From an uncultured Campylobacter sp. (lineage in GTDB: Bacteria; Campylobacterota; Campylobacteria; Campylobacterales; Campylobacteraceae): 5,563 nt of DNA. Positions 1 to 5,511 of the stretch are shown piece by piece. The notes beneath the pieces are model-generated. The model searched no databases and was not told the DNA's origin. It saw nothing but the letters and a program-made list of their open reading frames with translations. Numbering within the stretch: the first letter of the stretch is position 1; every line of letters starts with the position of its first letter. The position numbers and the translations under genes are program-made. The DNA is taken from positions 1-5,563 of the forward strand of contig CALIWP010000251.1 of the NCBI GenBank assembly GCA_938046705.1, in the 5' to 3' direction.

Positions 1-1248
1 TATCGCGCCCGTGAGATATAGCACGTCCTGCTCGGTGTGCGTGTAGTGCAGGCTTACGCGCACAAAGCCGGGCTTGCTTTCCGGCATACGCCCCTCCTTG
101 ATACCCAGCAGATCGTGAGCGTACGGCCCCGCGCACATCACGCCCGCGCGCGTCTGGATGCCGAAGTCGTTGCTAAGGCTCGCGGCAAAATCATACGCCG
201 AGACGCCGCGCACGTTAAAGGAGATTATCGGCAACCGCGGCGCGCCCTTTGGAGCGTAGTTTATGACCTCGTCAATGCCTGCTAGCTCGCGCTCAAAAAG
301 CCGCGCAAGCTCGTCCTCGGCGCTTTTTATTTGCTCGAAGCCCACCTCGTTTCGCAGCGCATAAGCCAAATTTGCCCGCATAAGCCCGATGATAGGCGGC
401 GTACCGCCCTCCTCTAGCTGCTCGGGATTTTTCAAAAACACGTGCCCTTCGCGGCTAGCGTAGGCGACCGTCCCGCCCGCGGCAAAGGTCGGTACATCAC
501 TGTTAAGCAGCTCCTTTTTGATCGCCAAAAGCCCGCAGCTAGCAGGCCCTCCGAGTAGCTTATGCGGCGAGAGGAAAATCGCGTCGAAATGATCGCAGTC
601 TAAATTTGCGTGCGAGCTTAGCGCCGCGCAGTCAAAGGCCACGATACCGCCCGTAGCCCTGATTAGCTCGCTGATCTTTTTGTAGTCGCTAACAACGCCC
701 GTGACATTTGAGGCGGCGCTAAACGAGCCGATGATGCGGCGTCCTGCATTTAGCTTCAAGATACGCTCGAGTGCAAGCAGATCGATCTCGCCGGACTCGC
801 TAAGCGGCACTCGCAGGTAGTCGCAAAGCCCCTCGCGAAAGCTAAGCTCGTTTGAGTGGTGTTCGTATGGCGAAACGAGCACGAGCGGAAGCTGCGCGGC
901 GCGTAAATTTGCCTCGCCGATCGCGCTTCTGGTCGCAGGCGGCAGATAGATGCCAAGCAACTCCTGAAATTTCTTGATCGCGGCCGTTGCGCCCTGTCCG
1001 CAAGCAATGAGACAAAACCGCTCGTCAAGTCCAAGTAACTTTTTTAGGCTCTCGCGCGCGCCCTCGTAGCGCCGCTGCGTGATGATGGCGCTGGAGCTAC
1101 TGTCGGAGTGTATGTTGGCGTAGGTTTTTAAAACGTCCGCTATCTCGCGCTCTACGGGCTCGTAGGCAAGCCCCGAAGCCGTGAAATCAAAATAATGCAC
1201 GCCCGGTTTTAGGATGATATTTTTTCTTATTTCGTCTAAATTTGCCAT
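1..1248 (-). CDS. Class V PLP-dependent aminotransferase / cysteine desulfurase-like protein (3' end outside window)
   Basis: An open frame of 416 codons runs from ATG at 1246-1248 leftwards to the window edge with no stop, so the C-terminus is missing. The fold type I, class V family is clear: a YEHHSN motif (His130/His131, cofactor ring stacking), SNVTG (Asn181), VAFDCAA with Asp206 (pyridine nitrogen contact), SPHKLLGG with the Schiff-base Lys230, and RAGVMCAGPYAH near the end with Cys372. This last motif sits where cysteine desulfurases and related enzymes carry their reactive cysteine loop. The protein is expected to be cytosolic, since no signal or membrane segment is seen. It could be a cysteine desulfurase giving persulfide sulfur or an aminotransferase/lyase of the same class; the sequence does not decide. 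AAAGAG lies about six bases before the ATG, and a TATAAT box lies further upstream. It is on the same strand as the fdhD cluster but 183 bases away and probably has its own promoter. Family assignment is firm; exact reaction is unknown. Confidence 0.9.
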   Translation of the reverse strand, partial: MANLDEIRKNIILKPGVHYFDFTASGLAYEPVEREIADVLKTYANIHSDSSSSAIITQRRYEGARESLKKLLGLDERFCLIACGQGATAAIKKFQELLGIYLPPATRSAIGEANLRAAQLPLVLVSPYEHHSNELSFREGLCDYLRVPLSESGEIDLLALERILKLNAGRRIIGSFSAASNVTGVVSDYKKISELIRATGGIVAFDCAALSSHANLDCDHFDAIFLSPHKLLGGPASCGLLAIKKELLNSDVPTFAAGGTVAYASREGHVFLKNPEQLEEGGTPPIIGLMRANLAYALRNEVGFEQIKSAEDELARLFERELAGIDEVINYAPKGAPRLPIISFNVRGVSAYDFAASLSNDFGIQTRAGVMCAGPYAHDLLGIKEGRMPESKPGFVRVSLHYTHTEQDVLYLTGAI

Positions 1249-1275
1249 TTTTTACTCTTTAAATTTGATACGGTA

Positions 1276-1281
1276 ATTATA
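1276..1281 (-). promoter_or_regulatory. Candidate -10 box of the aminotransferase gene
   Basis: Reading the minus strand, a perfect TATAAT lies 27 bases before the ATG at 1248, inside AT-rich sequence. No TTGACA-like -35 is seen at the usual distance, where the sequence is GCCCCA. That is compatible with Campylobacter housekeeping promoters, which have a strong -10 and a poorly conserved -35. It predicts a short leader with the AAAGAG ribosome binding site. The call rests on motif and position only. Confidence 0.5.
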
Positions 1282-1336
1282 GTAAATTTTCGCAAATTTG
1301 GGGCTTTTGCGGTGGAAATGATTTAGTAAATTTGGA

Positions 1337-1365
1337 GGTTAAATTTGAACAAGCTAAATTTAACC
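1337..1365. repeat. Perfect 10-bp inverted repeat with 9-base loop (possible weak terminator or operator)
   Basis: The left arm GGTTAAATTT (1337-1346) and right arm AAATTTAACC (1356-1365) are exact reverse complements around the loop GAACAAGCT. It lies between the 62-residue gene and the aminotransferase gene, both on the minus strand. It could end transcripts of the upstream operon, but the stem is AT-rich and no long T run follows on the minus strand. It is also about 55 bases upstream of the aminotransferase -10 box, so a regulator site is possible. A small CCGC/GCGG hairpin with loop AAA (1364-1374) follows immediately. Confidence 0.5.
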
Positions 1366-1404
1366 GCAAAGCGGCAAATTTAACTTGATAAAGCACAGAA
1401 GCAC

Positions 1405-1419
1405 GAGCCACAGAGGCTC
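1405..1419 (-). terminator. Short hairpin after the 62-residue gene, possible weak terminator
   Basis: GAGCC (1405-1409) pairs with GGCTC (1415-1419) around a 5-base loop. The hairpin starts 12 bases beyond the stop of the minus-strand gene ending at 1432. On the minus strand the stem is followed by GTGCTTCTGTGCTT rather than a clean T run, so intrinsic termination would be inefficient. Position supports the call; the missing T tract weakens it. Confidence 0.3.
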
Positions 1420-1431
1420 ACGACCATTTTA

Positions 1432-1620
1432 TTATTTGTTTATAAAATTTTTCTCTAGCCACTCGATAGCTTTTGCTTCGGTTTCGAAGCGTCCGCTTTT
1501 AGCGACTTGATTTTGCCCCTCGTAGAAGCGAATCCTGATACCGTCTTGGACGCTATCTACCTTTACTCTGGTGATCTTATCTTTGTTTAGATAGACCCTA
1601 TCGTTTAGTTTTACGTACAT
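1432..1620 (-). CDS. Small protein of unknown function (62 residues), last gene of the fdhD cluster
   Basis: I do not recognise this family. The frame begins with ATG at 1618-1620 behind a strong ribosome binding site (AAGGGAG, five bases before the start) and ends with TAA at 1432-1434. The spacing of only 26 bases after the ModE-like gene, on the same strand, argues for co-transcription. The protein has no cysteine, signal peptide or membrane segment and is mildly basic (13 Lys/Arg against 9 Asp/Glu by count). The first half alternates hydrophobic and polar residues (YVKLNDRVYLN, ITRVKVDSV, IRIRFYE), suggesting a small beta sheet. The end (EAKAIEWLEKNF) looks like an amphipathic helix. That could be a compact beta-alpha domain for protein or nucleic-acid contact, but no function can be claimed. 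The strong ribosome binding site and operon position make it very likely a real gene. Confidence 0.8.
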   Translation of the reverse strand: MYVKLNDRVYLNKDKITRVKVDSVQDGIRIRFYEGQNQVAKSGRFETEAKAIEWLEKNFINK

Positions 1621-1646
1621 TTTTTCTCCCTTAAATTGATGTGGTT

Positions 1647-2414
1647 TTATTTCTTTTTATCTTTTTTGTCGTCTTTAGTTGCGTCATTTTTCTCGCCGTC
1701 TTTTTTCAAAAACAACTCCTTAAAGCGCTTATCCGCAAAATCCTCGATGTCGTTTTGAAGCTGTCTATAGGCGTTTATGAGCTCATGCGCGCGCTCGTTT
1801 AGCGTCGTGCCGGCGTTTTCTCCGCCGCCCTGCCTAGTCGTAAAAAGCTCCTCTTTTAGATTTTTTTGCAAAATTTGAAGATGAGTCCAGCATTTTTTAT
1901 AGTTCATGCCTAGGATTTCGGCGGCCTTTGAGATCGAGCCGACCTCAGCGATGACGTCTAGGACTTCGGTTTTACCCTTGCCGAAGATAAGCTCGCCCTC
2001 GTCGTTTTCTATCCAAGTTTTGGTTTTTACTCTCATCTTTTTTCCTTTCTTCTCCTTAAAACACCCCAGCTGGCAGTATTTTACGTCGATTTTATAGTCT
2101 TTTAGCGTCGAGCGGATCGTCTTTAGCCCCACGCCCGCAGCCGCGTCTCTAGCGTCTTTGCACAGTATCCTGTCCTTTTCGTCGGTCATCTGCTTTAGCT
2201 GCGTCATCACGGTGTATTTGCCGCGTCCGTTTTCCAGCCCGCCAAACTGCCCTAGCTCGCAGTTGTCGATCTTTACGCCCATTTTTTCGGCCTCGTCGCT
2301 AACCAGCCCGACCTCTACGCCTAGCTTTGCAGCGATCTTAAACGCCGCGCCGCAGTCTAGCCTGCCCTTTGGATTTAGCAGTTTTGTTATCAGTTCGCGG
2401 ATTTGCTCACTCAT
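1647..2414 (-). CDS. modE: ModE-like winged-helix regulator with duplicated cysteine-containing N-terminal module
   Basis: The 255-residue protein ends with a ModE-type winged helix-turn-helix at about residues 145-228: GKTEVLDVIAEVGSISKAAE, then MNYKKCWTHLQ as recognition helix, then a GGGENAGTTLNERA wing. This matches the DNA-binding part of ModE, the molybdate-responsive regulator. The C-terminal molybdate-binding domain is absent; the protein instead ends in a Lys/Asp-rich tail (about 236-255). C. jejuni is known to use a single ModE-like protein lacking that domain to control molybdate and tungstate transporters, encoded beside fdhD. The N-terminal half holds two related units, about 17-58 and 81-119, each starting (G/D)R-L-x-C and ending in a C-x-L-G-x-F element. 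Start ATG 2412-2414 overlaps the end of fdhD by 8 bases and is preceded by GGAGAG, so translation is probably coupled. The family of the DNA-binding domain is clear; the effector is inferred. Confidence 0.88.
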   Translation of the reverse strand: MSEQIRELITKLLNPKGRLDCGAAFKIAAKLGVEVGLVSDEAEKMGVKIDNCELGQFGGLENGRGKYTVMTQLKQMTDEKDRILCKDARDAAAGVGLKTIRSTLKDYKIDVKYCQLGCFKEKKGKKMRVKTKTWIENDEGELIFGKGKTEVLDVIAEVGSISKAAEILGMNYKKCWTHLQILQKNLKEELFTTRQGGGENAGTTLNERAHELINAYRQLQNDIEDFADKRFKELFLKKDGEKNDATKDDKKDKKK

Positions 2415-3189
2415 AGATTCTCTCCGCGCCGCTATATACGTTTATGTTTTCGCCGCGAGCAAAGCCGCATAGCGTGAGGTTAAATTTACGCGCTATCACG
2501 ACGCCAAGGCTAGTCGGAGCCGTGCGCGAGACGAGCACTGGGATGCCGTGCATGACGGCTTTTGCCACCATCTCGGAGCTTAGCCTCCCGCTCACCATCA
2601 AAAACGAATTTTGTAGCTGCACGCCGGCTAGTACCGCCTTGCCGACGGCCTTATCTATCGTGTTGTGCTGGGCGATATCCTCGCCGATAAAAAACTGCTC
2701 GCCGCTAACAAAAAGCTTAGCCGTGTGCACGCAGCCAGTCATCTCGTAAAGCTCGCACTGCGTGTAAAACTGCCCCATCTGGCGCAAAATTTCGTCTTTG
2801 TGAAATTTAACTTCGCCCTTTATCGAGCGCGCCGCCATGGCCTCTGGATCGATATTTGCCGTCGAGCTACGTCCGCAGCCGCTGATTATCACCTTTTCCT
2901 CGTCAAACTGCTCGAGGCGCTTTTCGTTGATTTTGGCCTTTACCCGCACGCTTAAAGCATCGTCTGAGAGCTCGATACTCTCGATATCCTCGGGGCTTGC
3001 GATCAAATTTTCGCTGATTAGGTAGCCTGCTGCTAGCGCCTCCTGATCGGTCGGAGTGGCCATCACTGCGCCGAAACGCTTGCCGTTTATGTAGATCTCA
3101 AGCTTGATCTCGCGCACCAAAATATCATCAACGGCGCTTTTTTGCGCGCCTTTAAATTTGGTGATTTGGGTCGTAAAAATAGGTTGCAT
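2407..3189 (-). CDS. fdhD: Formate dehydrogenase accessory sulfurtransferase FdhD
   Basis: FdhD moves sulfur from a cysteine desulfurase to the molybdenum or tungsten bis-pyranopterin cofactor, which is needed for active formate dehydrogenase. At 260 residues it has typical family length. Family motifs appear in order: TPTDQEALAAGYLISENLI (45-63), VIISGCGRSS (100-109), TGCVHTAKLF (151-160), GEDIAQHNTIDKAVGKAVL (169-187), SGRLSSEMVAKA (200-211), SRTAPTSLGVVIA (221-233) and GFARGENINVY (242-252). The CxxC loop of E. coli FdhD is here C105-G-R-S108, so only the first cysteine is kept. ATG 3187-3189 has AAGGA five bases upstream. It is the first gene of the minus-strand cluster and overlaps the ModE-like gene by 8 bases (GAG TGA / ATG AGT GA). 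No formate dehydrogenase structural gene lies in the window. Cytosolic, no membrane segment. Identification is secure. Confidence 0.96.
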   Translation of the reverse strand: MQPIFTTQITKFKGAQKSAVDDILVREIKLEIYINGKRFGAVMATPTDQEALAAGYLISENLIASPEDIESIELSDDALSVRVKAKINEKRLEQFDEEKVIISGCGRSSTANIDPEAMAARSIKGEVKFHKDEILRQMGQFYTQCELYEMTGCVHTAKLFVSGEQFFIGEDIAQHNTIDKAVGKAVLAGVQLQNSFLMVSGRLSSEMVAKAVMHGIPVLVSRTAPTSLGVVIARKFNLTLCGFARGENINVYSGAERIYE

Positions 3190-3243
3190 GATTTTCCTTA
3201 ATTTTTGCGAAATGATAGCTTGAAAATCTAAATTTAAGATTTG

Positions 3244-3249
3244 ATTGTA
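3244..3249 (-). promoter_or_regulatory. Candidate -10 box of the fdhD operon
   Basis: On the minus strand TACAAT, preceded by TTTAC, lies about 55 bases before the fdhD start. Just upstream is a TTGATT/TTGCTT stretch that could act as a loose -35, but spacing is not ideal (15 or 19 bases). It is the best -10-like match between the fdhD start and the palindrome at 3258-3274. The call rests on motif and position only. Confidence 0.4.
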
Positions 3250-3257
3250 GTAAATTA

Positions 3258-3274
3258 TTGCTTAAATCAAGCAA
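3258..3274. promoter_or_regulatory. 17-base operator-like palindrome in the fdhD promoter region
   Basis: TTGCTT (3258-3263) and AAGCAA (3269-3274) are exact reverse complements around AAATC. The site lies 8 bases upstream of the candidate -10 box, over the expected -35, where a bound protein could block RNA polymerase. It is a plausible operator for the fdhD/modE operon. It does not resemble the E. coli ModE box as I know it, so autoregulation by the ModE-like protein is only a possibility. Confidence 0.4.
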
Positions 3275-3324
3275 AAACTTAAACGTATTTTAGCGCGTTT
3301 TTATCGGTGTCTGATGATGATTTG

Positions 3325-3356
3325 TATATGCGAATTTAGCATATATCTTAAGATAT
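3325..3356. repeat. Two overlapping perfect inverted repeats
   Basis: TATATGC (3325-3331) pairs exactly with GCATATA (3339-3345) around a 7-base loop. Overlapping its right arm is the uninterrupted 14-base palindrome ATATCTTAAGATAT (3343-3356), followed by TTTT. Only one of the two structures can form at a time. The location is intergenic, about 135-170 bases upstream of fdhD and 230 bases before the hsdR remnant. They may be regulator sites, a remnant terminator on the plus strand (weak, AT-only stem), or chance in AT-rich DNA. Confidence 0.45.
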
Positions 3357-3589
3357 TTTTGACCACGATTTTATCATTATCTATTATTTGCATAAGAAAT
3401 GAAGGAATAATAAAAAAATAGCATAAGGCTAGAACGAGATCGCACATAACTTGCCGCATATGTAGGTTAAATCTTGAAAAATCATAAATATAATTTGCGG
3501 CCTGATGTAAGACCGAGAAGGAAATTTATATTATAGAGTCGAGTCAAAAAACTAATTTTGTCAAGCCGTATTTTACTGTTATATAGCCC

Positions 3590-4867
3590 GTGCATGACTC
3601 AAACACGCCGACCGTATATAAAAAGCCCTTAAAATTTATTTACGGCGACGAGATAGATTTGCTCATCGTCGTGGATAAGCTTTTAACAGGCTTTGACGCG
3701 CCAAGAGCAAGCACGCTTTATATAGATAAGCAGCTAAAAGAGCATAATCTGCTCCAAGCCATAGCTAGAGTAAATAGGCTTTATGACGGAAAAGACTACG
3801 GCTACATTATTGATTATAGAGGGCTTTTAGGCGAGCTTGATCAGGCGCTTACTAGCTATGCTTCGCTAAGCGGCTTTGACGCAGAAGATATAACTGGAGC
3901 TGTGATAGACGTAAGAAGCGAGATAATAAAGGCTAAGACTTACTATGCTCATTTGGACGATCTTTTTAGCGGCGTGAAATTTAAAGATGATCTGGAGAGC
4001 TACGTGGCGGTTTTAGAGGACGTGCAAAAACGAGATGACTTTAAAGAGTGGCTATCACAGTTTGCTAGGGCGTTTAAACTAGCGCTTTCAAGTGAGAAAA
4101 TTTATGACATATTAAGCGAAGAGGAGATCAAAGCTTATAAGCAGAGGGTTAAATTTTATAACGAGCTAAGAAAGGCTGTGCAGCTAAGATATCATGAGGC
4201 TTGCGACTTTGGCAAATACGAAGCGCAGATGCAAAAACTACTCGATACTTATGTAAATGCACAAGGGGTTAATGAGCTTACGAAACTCGTAAATATCTTT
4301 GAGACGGAATTTGACGATGAGGTGCAAAGGGTTGAGGGTAAAAACGCAAAGGCTGATACGATCATCAGCGCCGTAAGTGCGGTGGTAAAAGAGAAAATGG
4401 ACTCAAATCCAGCATTTTATAAATCAATAGCGCAGCAGATACAAGATATCATCGACGAATATAAGGCAAAAATGCTAAGTGAGGAAGAAAAGCTTGCCAA
4501 AACAAAACTGCTAAAAGACCTCATAACTGGCGCTTTAAAGCCAAATGAAGATAGGTATCCAAAAGAATTTAATGGTAAGAAAATTTTATTTGCTATCTAT
4601 GATAATTTGCTTGACATTTTGGCAGATGTGGAACTTGTGGATGTTGAGGTAGTCGCTAAAAATTTGAGCGTGAAATTTTATGAAATTTATGAAGAAGCCT
4701 CAAAAAAACCAGAATGGCACAAAAATAAAGACGTAGAAAATGAGATAACAAGCGCTATGGAGGACGCTCTTTGGGAGGTAGAGGACGAATACGGCGTTTC
4801 TATCGATGAGAAGGAGAAAATTTACCAAACTATCCGTGGAATAGAGATAGGCTTTTATGTTAAATAA
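3590..4867 (+). pseudogene. hsdR: 5'-truncated type I restriction enzyme subunit HsdR (C-terminal part only)
   Basis: HsdR is the motor and nuclease subunit of type I restriction-modification complexes and is normally around 1000 residues. Here only 425 codons remain. They start in the second helicase lobe with motif V (IVVDKLLTGFDAP, residues 26-38) and motif VI (QAIARVNR, 56-63), followed by DGKDYGYIIDYRG and the helical C-terminal domain to GIEIGFYVK. The Walker A and DEAD-box lobe and the PD-(D/E)xK nuclease domain are absent. In frame, TAG at 3584-3586 closes the frame immediately upstream. The first possible start, GTG at 3590, has no ribosome binding site, and the first 15 or so residues are not clearly HsdR-like, so the deletion point lies close by. 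The remaining frame is intact to TAA 4865-4867, implying fairly recent truncation. It lacks any means to cut DNA. No hsdM or hsdS is in the window. The downstream gene overlaps by 11 bases. Confidence 0.9.
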
Positions 4868-5511
4868 GGTAAAAATCATCAAAAAAGAGGTGAAAAACAT
4901 CACCTTAAAAGTTAGACCAAATGGCGAAGCGATCCTAACGGCGCCAAAAACGGCAAGCGATGAGCATATAAAATTTATCATGCAAAAAAGAGCCAAGTGG
5001 ATAGCGCAAAAACGTGCGTTTTTTGCTTCGTTTAAGATGCCGCAAAAAGAGTATGTAAGCGGTGAGGATTTTAGATATCTTGGGCGAAGTTATAGGCTAA
5101 AAGTGGTGCAATCTAAAGAGGAGCGCGTAAAGCTTCAAAGGGGTTATCTAGAGCTATTTGTAAAAGATAAAAGCGACCTAAAGCGAAGAGAAAATTTGAT
5201 TTATGAGTGGTATCATGAAAAGGCGACGTTATATTTTTTTAATATCTTGCAAGAATTTAACAAGATAGTAAAACAAGATATCAAAAGCGTAAAAATAAGG
5301 CAGATGAAAACAAGATGAGGGAGTTGCAACCCTTATAAATCATATATAAATTTAAACATAGAGCTTATCAAAAAGCCAAAAGCATGCATCGAGTATGTTG
5401 TATTTCACGAGCTTGCTCACCTGCTGTATCTAAATCATTTATGACTATCTAGCGCTTTATATGCCTGATTGGCAAAAACGCAAGGAGATTTTAGAGAAGG
5501 CTATGCCGTAA
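4857..5511 (+). pseudogene. Broken YgjP/SprT-like zinc metallopeptidase gene (M48-type annotation, DUF45 family)
   Basis: The first 153 codons (4857-5318) match the N-terminal beta-rich half of the YgjP-like family: ITLKVRPNGEAILTAP, then an HIKFIMQKRAKWIAQKR helix, then YLGRSYRLKV. The frame stops at TGA 5316-5318, exactly where the family has Trp in RWGSC; the next codons read GSCNPYKSYINLN in the same frame. The zinc site follows at 5406-5438: HELAHLLYLNH, with ligands His-Glu-x-x-His plus His. Directly after this the frame meets TGA 5442-5444, while the rest of the domain (YDYLALYMPDWQKRKEILE) continues in another frame from 5440 to TAA 5509-5511. An alignment-sized gap of about 11 bases would explain this. 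Members are often encoded next to hsdR; their role there is not settled. ATG 4857 overlaps the hsdR end by 11 bases, so coupling is likely. The 153-residue product would lack the zinc site, so the gene is judged non-functional. Confidence 0.88.

Larger units (their letters stand above)
3190..3589. other. AT-rich intergenic stretch between fdhD and the restriction remnant
   Basis: Four hundred bases with no convincing gene on either strand. I checked the three plus-strand frames just upstream of 3590 and did not see earlier HsdR motifs. The left 90 bases serve fdhD (ribosome binding site, -10 candidate, palindrome). The rest holds overlapping palindromes at 3325-3356 and otherwise structureless AT-rich sequence with many stops. 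No tRNA-like cloverleaf was recognised. It probably contains the junction where the front of the restriction locus was lost, but no clean target duplication or insertion-sequence end was seen. Confidence 0.6.

Noticed and set aside
37..285. Plus-strand open frame opposite the aminotransferase gene
   Set aside because: It lies wholly within the well-supported minus-strand gene, has no family features and is explained by the GC-rich codons of that gene.
756..1034. Minus-strand 92-codon frame inside the aminotransferase gene
   Set aside because: Different frame from the conserved PLP-enzyme reading; low-complexity Arg/Ser-rich product; shadow.
1906..3025. Several plus-strand frames opposite the ModE-like gene and fdhD
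   Set aside because: All lie antisense to genes with clear family motifs and show no motifs of their own.
3520..3567. TTGACA and TATAAT words on the minus strand as an fdhD promoter
   Set aside because: Spacing between the two words is 23 bases and they are more than 330 bases from fdhD; chance in AT-rich DNA is likelier.
3300..3589. Possible small RNA or tRNA in the intergenic stretch
   Set aside because: No cloverleaf, no GC-rich terminator with T run, and no convincing promoter pair.
4700..4996. Minus-strand hydrophobic 98-codon frame over the hsdR/peptidase junction
   Set aside because: Phe/Leu-rich product is the expected mirror of Lys/Glu-rich sense codons; no ribosome binding site or family match.
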